A DNA stretch of 64,000 bases from Caldinitratiruptor microaerophilus. Its GTDB lineage: Bacteria > Bacillota > Sulfobacillia > Symbiobacteriales > ZC4RG38. The position numbers and the translations under genes are program-made. The notes under the pieces are model-generated. The model had not been told where the DNA came from and made no database searches. It saw nothing but the letters and a program-made list of their open reading frames with translations. Location: positions 2,046,001 through 2,110,000 of the forward strand of contig NZ_AP025628.1 of assembly GCF_025999835.1 (NCBI RefSeq). The letters run 5' to 3'. Each line of letters opens with the position of its first letter. Positions within the stretch are counted from its first letter, which is position 1. Of this stretch, positions 17,060-25,971 are shown in pieces.

Positions 17060-17965
17060 GTGCGCGTGCAGGCATTCCTGCAGCAGATCGTCAACGGGCT
17101 CACCATCGGGTCGGTCTACGCCCTGGTGGCGCTGGGCTACACGATGGTCTTCGGCGTGCTCAAGATCGTCAACTTCGCGCATGGCGAGCTGTTCATGCTG
17201 GGGGCGTACCTGGGCTTCACCGCCGCCGTCACCTGGACGGAGGTCGCCCGCACGGCGACCGGTCTCATCCTCTTCACGCTCGGCGCGTCGCTCGTCGTCG
17301 CCGTGGTCGGGCTGCTCGTGGAGCGGGTGGCCTACCGCCCCCTGCGCCGGTCGAGCCGCCTGGCCACCGTGGTGTCCGCCCTGGGCGTGTCGATCTTCCT
17401 CCAGAACGCCGTGATGCTCCTCTACGGACCCAACTACCAGGTGTACCCGGAGGGCCTCGTCTCCGACCGGGCGTGGCAGGTGTTCGGCGTCGAGATCACG
17501 CTCATGCGCGCGGCCATCCTGGCCACCTCGCTCGCCCTGATGGCGGGCCTGTACTTCTTCGTCATGCGGACCCGCCTCGGGATGGCGACCCGGGCGGCCG
17601 CGATCGACCAGGACACGGCCCGGCTCATGGGCATCGACGTGGACGCCATCATCCGGCTCATCTTCTTCCTCGGGCCGCTGCTCGGGGCCGTGGCCGGGAT
17701 CCTGGTCGGCCTCTTCTACCGCCAGATCAACTTCACCATGGGCTGGACCTACGGCATGAAGGCCTTCACGGCCGCCATCCTGGGAGGCATCGGCAACATC
17801 CCCGGGGCGATGGTGGGCGGGCTCCTCCTCGGCATCCTGGAGACCCTCGGTGCAGGATACGTGTCTGCCGCCTGGAAGGATGCCCTGGCCTTCTTCATCC
17901 TCATCGGGATCCTCATCCTGCGGCCGACCGGCCTCCTGGGCGAGCGCGTGGCGGAGAAGGTGTGA
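17060..17965 (+). CDS. livH: Branched-chain amino acid type ABC transporter permease LivH
   Basis: A 301-residue integral membrane permease with about eight hydrophobic segments. It opens QQIVNGLTIGSVYALVALGY and carries the family segments VFGVLKIVNFAHGELFMLGAY and GMKAFTAAILGGIGNIPGAM, the latter containing the EAA-like loop that contacts the ATPases. The start is GTG at 17060, preceded by GGGAGGG. livM follows 14 bp after its stop. It forms the translocation pore together with LivM. Confidence 0.93.
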   Translation: MRVQAFLQQIVNGLTIGSVYALVALGYTMVFGVLKIVNFAHGELFMLGAYLGFTAAVTWTEVARTATGLILFTLGASLVVAVVGLLVERVAYRPLRRSSRLATVVSALGVSIFLQNAVMLLYGPNYQVYPEGLVSDRAWQVFGVEITLMRAAILATSLALMAGLYFFVMRTRLGMATRAAAIDQDTARLMGIDVDAIIRLIFFLGPLLGAVAGILVGLFYRQINFTMGWTYGMKAFTAAILGGIGNIPGAMVGGLLLGILETLGAGYVSAAWKDALAFFILIGILILRPTGLLGERVAEKV

Positions 17966-17979
17966 CAGGGGGTGAGGCC

Positions 17980-18954
17980 ATGCTCGCAAGTCCGGGCGCC
18001 CGCCGGCTGGCCCTCGGGGGCCTCGCCCTGGCGGCGGCGCTCCTGCCTCTGGCGCTGACGAACTACTGGCTCGACGTGCTCACCTTCTACGGGCTGTACG
18101 TCCTTCTCGGCCTCGCCCTCAACGTGGTGGTGGGTTACACGGGCCTGTTCAACCTCGGCCAGGCGGCCTTCTACGGCATCGGCGCCTACGTCACCGCCAT
18201 CCTCAACACCCGCCTGGGCGTGCCCGTCCTCCTCACCCTGCCCGTGGCCGCCGTGGCGGCCGGCGCCGTGGCCTACGCCGTGGGCCGTCCCATCCTGCAC
18301 CTGCGCGGCGACTACCTGGCCCTCGTCACCATCGGGCTGGGCGAGATCACGCTCATCGCCATCAACAACGACGTCTTCGGGCTCACCGGCGGGCCGAACG
18401 GCATCTTCGGCATCGACCGGCCGTCCGTCCTCGGTTTCGTCTTCGGAACCTCGCTCCGCTATTACTACCTCGTCTGGGCGGTCGTGGCCGTGGTGATCGG
18501 GCTCCTGCACCGGCTGGAGAACTCCCGGGTGGGGCGGGCCTGGATGCTCATCCGGGAGGACGAGGTGGCCGCTGCCGCGGCCGGCGTCGACGTCGCGGCG
18601 TACAAGACCCTGGCCTTCAGCCTGTCCGCCGCGCTGGCGGGCGCGGTCGGGACGCTCTACGCCGGGAAGATGACGGTGATCGCCCCGGAGAGCTTCAGCA
18701 CCTGGGAATCGGTCCTGATGTTCAGCATCGTGATCCTGGGTGGCGCCGGCTCCATCCCGGGCGTGTTCGTCGGCGCCCTCGGCATGGTGGTGCTGCCCGA
18801 GCTCTTCCGGGACTTCTCGAACTGGCGAATGCTCGTCTTCGGCGCCGCCATGGTGGCGATGATGGTCTTCCGCCCGGCGGGCCTGTGGCCGGCACGTCCT
18901 TCCGCAGCCCCGGGGCGGCCCGCGAAGGGAGGTGCCCGCCGTGCCGCTGCTTGA
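17980..18954 (+). CDS. livM: Branched-chain amino acid type ABC transporter permease LivM
   Basis: A 324-residue membrane permease. Its hydrophobic segments include GLYVLLGLALNVVVGYTGLF, followed by NLGQAAFYGIGAYVTAIL and the ATPase-contacting segment VLMFSIVILGGAGSIPGVF, which are LivM hallmarks. ATG at 17980 lies behind AGGGGGTGAGG. The C-terminal tail is basic and Pro/Ala-rich and overlaps the start of livG by 14 bp, implying coupled translation. Confidence 0.93.
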   Translation: MLASPGARRLALGGLALAAALLPLALTNYWLDVLTFYGLYVLLGLALNVVVGYTGLFNLGQAAFYGIGAYVTAILNTRLGVPVLLTLPVAAVAAGAVAYAVGRPILHLRGDYLALVTIGLGEITLIAINNDVFGLTGGPNGIFGIDRPSVLGFVFGTSLRYYYLVWAVVAVVIGLLHRLENSRVGRAWMLIREDEVAAAAAGVDVAAYKTLAFSLSAALAGAVGTLYAGKMTVIAPESFSTWESVLMFSIVILGGAGSIPGVFVGALGMVVLPELFRDFSNWRMLVFGAAMVAMMVFRPAGLWPARPSAAPGRPAKGGARRAAA

Positions 18955-19716
18955 GCTGGAGCGGGTGACGCGGCGGTTCGGCGGCCTCGTGGCGGTCCAG
19001 GACGTCTCCTTCACGGTGAACGAGGGCGAGATCCTGGGGCTCATCGGGCCCAACGGCGCCGGGAAGACCACCGTGTTCAACCTCATCACCGGCATCCTCC
19101 GCCCCGACAGCGGCCACATCCGCCTGGACGGGACCGACATCACCGGCTGGAAGCCGCACGCCGTCGCCGCCCGCGGGATCGCCCGCACGTTCCAGAACAA
19201 CCGGCTGTTCTGGGGCCTCACGGTCCTGGAGAACGCGCTGGCCGGCCAGCACAGCCGGGGCCGGGCCGGGGTCCTGGCCTCGGTCCTTCGGACGCCGGCG
19301 CAGCGGGCCGAGGAGGAACGGATGGCCGCGACCGCGCGCCGCAGCCTGGAGCGGCTGGGGCTCTGGGAGCGGCGGGACCTCCCCGCCCGGTCGCTCCCCT
19401 ACGGCGACCAGAAGCGGCTGGAACTGGCCCGGGCGCTGGCCTCCGAGCCGCGACTCCTCATCCTCGACGAGCCGGCCGGCGGGCTCAACGAGGAGGAGAC
19501 GGCCGAGCTGGCCGAGATCATCCGGGGCATCCGCCGGGACGGCATCACCGTGCTGGTGATCGAGCACGACATGAGCCTGGTGATGGGCCTGTGCGACCGC
19601 ATCGTGGTGCTGGACAACGGGCAGAAGATCGCCGAGGGGACCCCCGCCCAGGTCCAGTCCGACCCGGTCGTGATCGAGGCGTACCTGGGTCGCGACCAGG
19701 CGGAGGAGGTGGCGGG

Positions 19717-19720
<4 letters not shown>
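18941..19720 (+). CDS. livG: ABC transporter ATP-binding protein LivG
   Basis: A 259-residue ATPase. Walker A is GPNGAGKT, the Q-loop region contains FQNNRLFWGLTVLEN, the signature is SLPYGDQKRLELARALA (a YGDQKR form typical of LivG), Walker B is LLILDEPAGGLN, and the H-loop His lies in VIEHDMSLVM. GTG at 18941 (VPLLELERV) follows AAGGGAGG by 8 nt; GTG at 18932 is too close to the ribosome binding site. Its stop overlaps the livF start (ATGA). Confidence 0.93.
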
Positions 19721-20448
<728 letters not shown>

Positions 20449-20511
20449 GCGGGTCCCGGCCGGCCGCCCTGCCGCCGCACCCACGTCATCCTCTCCAAGG
20501 GGGCTTCGGCT

Positions 20512-21438
20512 ATGGACGCCACACTCCTCGCCCGCCGTGCCATCCTCTCCCTCTTCCTCAACCCGACCGTGGCCGGAGCTGCCCAGCGCTACGGCATGAA
20601 GCTGGGTGCGCTCCGGTTCATCGCCGGGGCCGAGCGCGCGGACGCCATCGCCGCGGTGAGGCGCCTGAACGAGAAGGGCATCGCCGCCACCCTCGATTAC
20701 CTCGGCGAGAGCGTGACCCGCCCGGAGGAGGCCGAGGCGACGGTGCGGGAGTACGTGGAGCTTCTCGGCGACATCCACCGGGCCGGGGTCGACTCCAACG
20801 TCTCCATCAAGCTCACGGCCATGGGCCTGGCCATCGACGCCGACCTGGCCCTGGCCGGCGCCCGGCGCCTCGTGCAGGAGGCCGCCCGCCTGGGGAACTT
20901 CGTCCGGATCGACATGGAGGACACACCGTGGACCGACGCCACCCTCCGGATCTACCGCACCCTGCGGGCGGAGGGGCTGGACAACGTCGGCGTGGTCATC
21001 CAGGCCTACCTGTACCGGAGCGAGAAGGACCTGGAGGACCTGGCCGCGCTGGGGGCCAACGTGCGCCTCTGCAAGGGTGCTTACAAGGAGCCCCCCGACC
21101 GGGCGTTCCCCGACAAGGCGCAAGTTGACGCCAACTACCTCAAGCTCGCCGCCCGGCGCCTGCGGAGCGGGCTCTACACGGGATTCGCCACCCACGACGA
21201 GCGGGCGATCGCCTTCGTCAAGGAGGAGGCGCGCCGCCTCGGCCTCGGCCGGGACCGCTTCGAGTTCCAGATGCTCTACGGGATCCGGGGCGACCTCCAG
21301 GAGCAGCTGGTCCGGGAGGGCTACCGGGTCCGGGTCTACGTGCCCTACGGCACCCAGTGGTACCCGTACTTCGTGCGGCGGCTGGCCGAGCGCCCGGCCA
21401 ACGTGGCGTTCGTGCTCCGCAACATCCTGAGGGGCTGA
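20512..21438 (+). CDS. putB: Proline dehydrogenase
   Basis: A 308-residue monofunctional FAD-dependent proline dehydrogenase with the TIM-barrel fold. Signatures are KLTAMGLAID, FVRIDMEDTPWTD, GVVIQAYLYRSEKDL, RLCKGAYKEP and FATHDERAI; the C-terminal YGIRGDLQEQL and YVPYGTQWYPYFVRRLAERP bind substrate carboxylate and flavin. It oxidises proline to P5C and passes electrons to the quinone pool. It lies 63 bp after livF in the rocA-liv operon; the FAD oxidase gene begins within its stop codon (TGATG). Confidence 0.96.
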   Translation: MDATLLARRAILSLFLNPTVAGAAQRYGMKLGALRFIAGAERADAIAAVRRLNEKGIAATLDYLGESVTRPEEAEATVREYVELLGDIHRAGVDSNVSIKLTAMGLAIDADLALAGARRLVQEAARLGNFVRIDMEDTPWTDATLRIYRTLRAEGLDNVGVVIQAYLYRSEKDLEDLAALGANVRLCKGAYKEPPDRAFPDKAQVDANYLKLAARRLRSGLYTGFATHDERAIAFVKEEARRLGLGRDRFEFQMLYGIRGDLQEQLVREGYRVRVYVPYGTQWYPYFVRRLAERPANVAFVLRNILRG

Positions 21439-22592
21439 TGCCGGTGGCCGAGACCGCGGACGTCGTGATCGCGGGCGGGGGGATCGTGGGCCTGGCGACC
21501 GCCTACTACCTGGCCGCCCGGGGCATCCGCGACGTGCTCGTCCTGGAGCGGGAGCCGGCGCTGGTGACGGGGTCGACGGCCCGCAGCGCCGGCGGCATCC
21601 GCCTGCAGTTCTCGACCGAGGTCAACATCCGGCTCTCCCGTTACGGGCTGGAGGTGCTGCGGCGGTTCCGCGACGAGTTCGGGGTCGACCCGGCCTTCCG
21701 CCAGGTGGGCTACCTGTTCCTCCTCAGCACCCCCGAAGAGGAGGCGGCGTTCCGCCGGAACCTGGAGCTGCAGCGGCGGCTGGGCGTGCCGGTGCACTGG
21801 CTGGAGCCGGGCGAGGTGGCCCGCGACTTCCCCTGGGTCAACCCGGAGGGGCTCGTGGGAGCCACCTTCTGCCCGGAGGACGGCCACGCGGACCCCTACA
21901 CGGTGGCGATGGCCTTCGGCCGTCGGGCCCGGGAGCTGGGCGTGCGGGTGGCGACCGGCCGCTCCGTGACCGGGGTGCGGGTGGCCGGAGGACGGGTCCG
22001 GGGGGTCGACACGCCGGCGGGGCCGGTGGAGGCGCCGGTCGTCGTGAACGCCGCCGGGCCGGACGCCGGTGCGGTCGGCCGGATGGCGGGCGTCGACGTG
22101 CCGGTCGAGCCCTACCGGCGCCAGGTCTTCGTCACGGACGCGTTCGCCGGGCTCCCGCGTGAGATCCCGCTCACGATCGACTTCGCCACCTCGTCGTACG
22201 CCCGCCGGGAAGGCGACCGGGTCCTCTTCGGCATGAGCGACCCCGAGGAGCCGCCGGGCCGGCCCCTCGTGGTGGACGACGCCTTCCTCGTGCGCGCCGC
22301 CGCCACGATCGCCGCGCGCATCCCGGCCCTCGCCGAGGCCCGCGTGGCCCGTGGGTGGGCGGGCTACTACGAGGTGACGCCGGACCACAACGCCATCGTG
22401 GGCCCCGTGCCGGAGGTCGAGGGGCTGTACGTGGCGGCGGGGTTCAGCGGCCACGGCTTCCAGCACGGGCCGGGCGTGGGCCGGGTGATCGCGGAGATGA
22501 TCGCCGGCGAGGAGCCGTTCCTGGACGTGCGCTCCCTCTCGATCGAGCGCTTCCGCACCGGCAAGTCCCTGCGGGAGCAGGGCGTGGTCTGA
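21438..22592 (+). CDS. FAD-dependent amine/amino acid oxidase (DadA/SoxB-like)
   Basis: A 384-residue D-amino-acid oxidase-superfamily flavoprotein. The N-terminal dinucleotide motif is VIAGGGIVGLATAYYLAARG, with GSTARSAGGIRLQFS for flavin contact, and the C-terminal FAD motif lies in YVAAGFSGHGFQHGPGVG, as in sarcosine and glycine oxidases. The ATG overlaps the proline dehydrogenase stop. In this operon it may oxidise proline, hydroxyproline, sarcosine or a D-amino acid. The substrate is not readable from sequence. Confidence 0.88.
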   Translation: MPVAETADVVIAGGGIVGLATAYYLAARGIRDVLVLEREPALVTGSTARSAGGIRLQFSTEVNIRLSRYGLEVLRRFRDEFGVDPAFRQVGYLFLLSTPEEEAAFRRNLELQRRLGVPVHWLEPGEVARDFPWVNPEGLVGATFCPEDGHADPYTVAMAFGRRARELGVRVATGRSVTGVRVAGGRVRGVDTPAGPVEAPVVVNAAGPDAGAVGRMAGVDVPVEPYRRQVFVTDAFAGLPREIPLTIDFATSSYARREGDRVLFGMSDPEEPPGRPLVVDDAFLVRAAATIAARIPALAEARVARGWAGYYEVTPDHNAIVGPVPEVEGLYVAAGFSGHGFQHGPGVGRVIAEMIAGEEPFLDVRSLSIERFRTGKSLREQGVV

Positions 22593-22606
22593 CGGCGCCT
22601 CCGCCC

Positions 22607-23218
22607 TCAGCGACCCAGCCGGGGGCGCCCGAGGCCCCGCAGCGCCAGCAGGACCAGGGCGGCGAACCCGGCGCCCGCGATCCACGTGAGGGGCAGCCGG
22701 ATGTCGCCCCAGCGCTCCCCCAGGGCATACCCGGCGTAGGCGAAGCCGTAGGACCACGGCAGCGAGCCCAGAAACGTGAGCCAGAGGAAGCGGGCGGGCG
22801 GCATCCGGGCGATGCCGGCCGGGATGGAGACCAGCGTGCGCGCGCCCGGGAAGAAGCGCGCGCCGAACACTGCCAGCGCGCCCCACCGCTCGAACCAGCG
22901 CTCCAGCTGCTCGAGCGCGTCCGCCCGGAGGCGAATGGCCGGACCCCAGCGACGCACCAGGGCCCGGCCGCCGGCGCGCGCGGCCGCGTACGCGGCGGCG
23001 GAACCGGCAAGGAAGGCCAGGTTCGCCATGAGCACGAGCGCCGGCAGCCCTCCCCCCCGCCGGGCCGCCAGGAAGCCGGCGAAAGCGAGGATGGGCTCGC
23101 TGGGGACGGGGACGCACGCCCCGTCCAGGAACATGAGGATGGCCACGCCGATGGGCCCCCAGTGCGCCGCCGCATCGGCCAGGCCCCCTCGCCACAGCTC
23201 GCTCAGGCCTCCCGCCAC
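22607..23218 (-). CDS. DedA-family membrane protein
   Basis: A 203-residue DedA/SNARE-associated family protein (probable lipid or undecaprenyl-phosphate flippase family). The reentrant-loop motif EPILAFAGFLAA is near residue 40, and FGARFFPGARTLVSIPAGIARMP is the conserved central segment with its Arg and Pro residues. Four to five hydrophobic segments follow. It is convergent with the amine oxidase gene (14 bp between stops). Confidence 0.88.
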   Translation of the reverse strand: MAGGLSELWRGGLADAAAHWGPIGVAILMFLDGACVPVPSEPILAFAGFLAARRGGGLPALVLMANLAFLAGSAAAYAAARAGGRALVRRWGPAIRLRADALEQLERWFERWGALAVFGARFFPGARTLVSIPAGIARMPPARFLWLTFLGSLPWSYGFAYAGYALGERWGDIRLPLTWIAGAGFAALVLLALRGLGRPRLGR

Positions 23219-23267
23219 GGCGTCACCCCCGCCAGAGGGCTACGCCGGGTCGGGGCGGCCTATGCGA

Positions 23268-23294
23268 GCCGGAGCCACCCCGGCGGGCTCCGGC
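23268..23294 (-). terminator. Hairpin downstream of endonuclease IV gene
   Basis: A 9-bp stem (GCCGGAGCC / GGCTCCGGC) with a 9-nt loop lies 9 nt past the nfo stop on the minus strand. There is no clear T tract, so this is a tentative terminator. Confidence 0.4.
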
Positions 23295-23302
23295 GCGGCA
23301 GG

Positions 23303-24151
23303 TCAGTCGCGCTCCGCCAGGATCTCCCGCACGGCCCGGATCTCGTCCGCGTACTCGCGGATGTCGTCCACAGGCGTTTCCAGGACGACCGGCAGGGTAC
23401 GGATGAAGGGGTTCTCCAGGATGGCACGGATGCCGGCCCGGCCCAGGTGCCCCCGGCCGATCAGCTCGTGCCGGTCCCGGTGCGAGCCGAGCGGCGTCTT
23501 GGAGTCGTTGAGGTGCAGGCAGCCGATGCGGTCCAGGCCGATCACCCGGTCAAAGGTCTCCACCATCCCCGCCACCCCCTCGGGGGTGCGCAGGTCGAAG
23601 CCGGCGGCGAAGAGGTGGCACGAATCCAGGCACACGCCCAGGGCCGGGTGCCAGTCGGCGGCCTCGAGGATCCGGCGCAGGTGACCGGGTTCGTAGCCCA
23701 CCTCGCTTCCCTGGCCGGACATCGTCTCCAGGAGGAGCCGGGTGCGCCCGGCGTACCCGTCGAGGGCGTGGCGGACCGCCCCCGCGATGCGCTCGATCCC
23801 TGCGTCGACCCCTTCGCCCACGTGGCTGCCGGGGTGGACCACCAGCACGTCCGCGCCGATCCGGTCGCCCCAGCGGAGGTCCTGGTACAGCACGTCCCGG
23901 GCGAAGCGGTACGCGTCCGGCTTGGGCGAGGCGAGGTTCACGGTGTACGGGAAGTGCCCGACGAGGGCCTGCACCCCCAGGGCGGCGCGGCGCTCGTTGC
24001 CCTCCTGGATCTCGCCGTCGGTCATGTCGCGCTGCTTGCCCCCGCGGGGATTGCGGGTGAAGAACTGGAACGTGTTCCCACCGAGTTCGACGCACAGGTC
24101 CATGGCGGCGGCCAGTCCGGCCGTGATGGTGAGGTGCGCGCCCAGGATCAA
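23303..24151 (-). CDS. nfo: Deoxyribonuclease IV (AP endonuclease)
   Basis: A 282-residue EndoIV-family AP endonuclease acting in base-excision repair. TIM-barrel metal ligands are seen in VVHPGSHVGEG, LLLETMSGQG, GVCLDSCHLFAAGFD, CLHLNDSKTPLGSHRDRHELIGRG and LETP. The proposed start is TTG at 24151 (LILGAHLTITAG), preceded by AAGGAGGT at 8-nt spacing; the upstream in-frame ATG has no ribosome binding site. It is a single gene, divergent from queG. Confidence 0.93.
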   Translation of the reverse strand: MILGAHLTITAGLAAAMDLCVELGGNTFQFFTRNPRGGKQRDMTDGEIQEGNERRAALGVQALVGHFPYTVNLASPKPDAYRFARDVLYQDLRWGDRIGADVLVVHPGSHVGEGVDAGIERIAGAVRHALDGYAGRTRLLLETMSGQGSEVGYEPGHLRRILEAADWHPALGVCLDSCHLFAAGFDLRTPEGVAGMVETFDRVIGLDRIGCLHLNDSKTPLGSHRDRHELIGRGHLGRAGIRAILENPFIRTLPVVLETPVDDIREYADEIRAVREILAERD

Positions 24152-24322
24152 GACACAAACCTCCTTCCGGATCATCTTACCACATGCGTTCCGCCCGCCT
24201 CGGACCGGCCGGACCGGGACCAGGCAGAACCGGTGCCGCCGGCAGGAACGCCAGCGCGCGCACGCCGGTCGCACCGGCCGGGTCGCGCCACGTCCGGCGA
24301 ACCCCGAGGTGACCCTGCGGTG

Positions 24323-24342
24323 CTACACTGGATCGCAGGAGG
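24323..24342 (+). promoter_or_regulatory. Extended -10 promoter and ribosome binding site of queG
   Basis: TGCTACACT (TGN-TACACT) ends at 24329, 23 nt before the queG start, with no good -35 box. AGGAGG at 24337-24342 favours the GTG at 24352 (9 nt away) over the GTG at 24346 (3 nt away). Confidence 0.45.
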
Positions 24343-24351
24343 CTTGTGGCG

Positions 24352-25566
24352 GTGCGGCTGGAGGACGAGCTGAAGGCGTACGCCCGGTCCATCGGTCTGG
24401 ACGCCGTCGGCATCGCGGCGGCCGGGCCCTTCGCGCCCGAGCGCGACGTCCTCCTCGACCGGCAGGCCCGGGGGCTCCGTACGACCTTCGAGGAACCGGA
24501 CGTCGAGCTCCGCACCGACCCGCAGCGCCTTCTTCCCGGCGCCCGCTCGATCGTCGCCGTCGGGGTGAGCTACCTTTCTCGGGCACACGTGCCCGGAGCC
24601 AGGGACGGGGAGTCCGGCGCGGACGGCCCGCGTGGCTTTCTGTCCCGCTACTGCCGGGGACCCGACTACCACGTGTACCTGCGGGAGCGCCTGCGGCTCC
24701 TGGCTGCCTGGCTCGCCGCGCGGGTGCCCGGGGCGCGCACCTACGCCTTCGCCGACACGGAGCCACCCATCGACCGGGCGGTCGCCGAGCGGGCCGGACT
24801 CGGCTTCTACGGCCGCAGCGGCCTTCTCATCAGCCCCGTGTACGGCACCTGGCTCTTCCTCGGCGGGCTCCTCACCGACGTCCAGCTCGAGCCCGACCCG
24901 CCCTGGCACGGCACGTGCGGGAACTGCACCCGCTGCGTGGACGCCTGCCCCACCGGGGCGATCATCGAGGACGGGGTGGTCGACCCGCGCCGCTGCCTGT
25001 CCTACGTCACCCAGATGAAGGGCTCCCTGCCCGAGGACCTCCGGGAGCCCCTCGGCAACATGATCTTCGGCTGTGACGTCTGCCAGGACGTCTGCCCGTA
25101 CAACCGGCGCCCCTCCGTGCGGGCCGGCGATCACCCGGAACTGTCCGCCCTCCCGCAGGTCGGCGGCGACGACGGACCCCTCCTGGCCGAGCTGATCCGC
25201 CTCTCCCCGGCCACCTTCCGGTCCACGTACGCCCGCACGGCGGCCGGCTGGCGCGGGAAGACGGTGCTGCAGCGCAACGCGGCCGTCGCGCTCGGCAACA
25301 GCCGGGACCCCCGGGCGGTGCCCCTGCTGGCGGAAGCGCTGGGAAACCCTTCGCCGGTCGTGAGGGCACACGCGGCCTGGGCCCTGGGCCGGCTGGCCGC
25401 CGCCCTGCCGGACCTGGCCCCGGAGGTGCGGGAGATCCTGGAGCAGGCGCTGGCCACCGAGACAGAGCCGGCGGTCCGGCAGGCCCTCTCGAAAGCCGCG
25501 AACGACGCGAAAACCCCCGCCGGAACGGCGGGGGAGACGCCTGTCCGTCCGGGCGGGCCCGGGTAG
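24352..25566 (+). CDS. queG: Epoxyqueuosine reductase QueG
   Basis: A 404-residue cobalamin- and iron-sulfur-dependent enzyme for the last step of queuosine synthesis in tRNA. The N-terminal cobalamin-binding region includes GLGFYGRSGLLISPVYGTWLFLG. Two 4Fe-4S ligand sets follow: CGNCTRCVDACPTGAI and CDVCQDVCPYN. The C-terminal 90 residues have two HEAT-like repeats (NAAVALGNSRDPRAVPLLAEAL and AHAAWALGRLA), usual for the family. The last codons overlap a terminator for the gene on the other strand. Confidence 0.95.
   Translation: MRLEDELKAYARSIGLDAVGIAAAGPFAPERDVLLDRQARGLRTTFEEPDVELRTDPQRLLPGARSIVAVGVSYLSRAHVPGARDGESGADGPRGFLSRYCRGPDYHVYLRERLRLLAAWLAARVPGARTYAFADTEPPIDRAVAERAGLGFYGRSGLLISPVYGTWLFLGGLLTDVQLEPDPPWHGTCGNCTRCVDACPTGAIIEDGVVDPRRCLSYVTQMKGSLPEDLREPLGNMIFGCDVCQDVCPYNRRPSVRAGDHPELSALPQVGGDDGPLLAELIRLSPATFRSTYARTAAGWRGKTVLQRNAAVALGNSRDPRAVPLLAEALGNPSPVVRAHAAWALGRLAAALPDLAPEVREILEQALATETEPAVRQALSKAANDAKTPAGTAGETPVRPGGPG
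25510..25534 (-). terminator. Terminator of the IscA-like gene, inside queG codons
   Basis: On the minus strand CCCCCGCC-GTTCC-GGCGGGGG is followed by TTTT, a good intrinsic terminator 40 bp after the IscA-like stop. It lies within the last 20 codons of the convergent queG gene. Confidence 0.75.
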
Positions 25567-25573
25567 CCGCGGC

Positions 25574-25897
25574 TCAGTGGTGGCCGTGGCCCCCGCAACC
25601 GCAACTGGAGCGCACGTTGGGGTTGTGGATGGCGAAGCCGCTGCCCTGGGGATGCTCGACGAAGTCGATCTCCGCCCCGTCGAGCAACTCGGCGCTCTCG
25701 GCGTCCACCAGGAGGCGCATCCCGCCCTGCTCCACGACCTCGTCACCGGGACGGGGGCTCCGGTCGAGGCTCATGTGGTACGCGTAGCCGCAGCAGCCGC
25801 TCCGGGTCACCGCGATCCGCACCGCGAGCAGCTCGCCCTTCTCGGCGATGATCTCGCGCAGCCGGCCGGAAGCCCGCTCCGTCAGGGTGATGACCAC
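25574..25897 (-). CDS. HesB/IscA-family iron-sulfur cluster carrier
   Basis: A 107-residue A-type carrier. The three conserved cysteines appear as GCCGYAY (first Cys region near residue 35) and the C-terminal CGCG. Between them lie DFVEHPQGSGFAIHNPNV and LVDAESAELLDGAEID, both typical of the family. The C-terminus is extended by GGHGHH, a short His tail. GTG at 25897 follows GAGGAGGT. It may load clusters into radical-SAM or other Fe-S enzymes such as the neighbouring QueG; that link is inferred from position only. Confidence 0.9.
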   Translation of the reverse strand: MVITLTERASGRLREIIAEKGELLAVRIAVTRSGCCGYAYHMSLDRSPRPGDEVVEQGGMRLLVDAESAELLDGAEIDFVEHPQGSGFAIHNPNVRSSCGCGGHGHH

Positions 25898-25971
25898 GCT
25901 CCCTGCACCTCCTCTCAGACGTCTGCGCCCATTCTAACATACGCATCGCATTTCTGGCACCGGCGCCCGCC

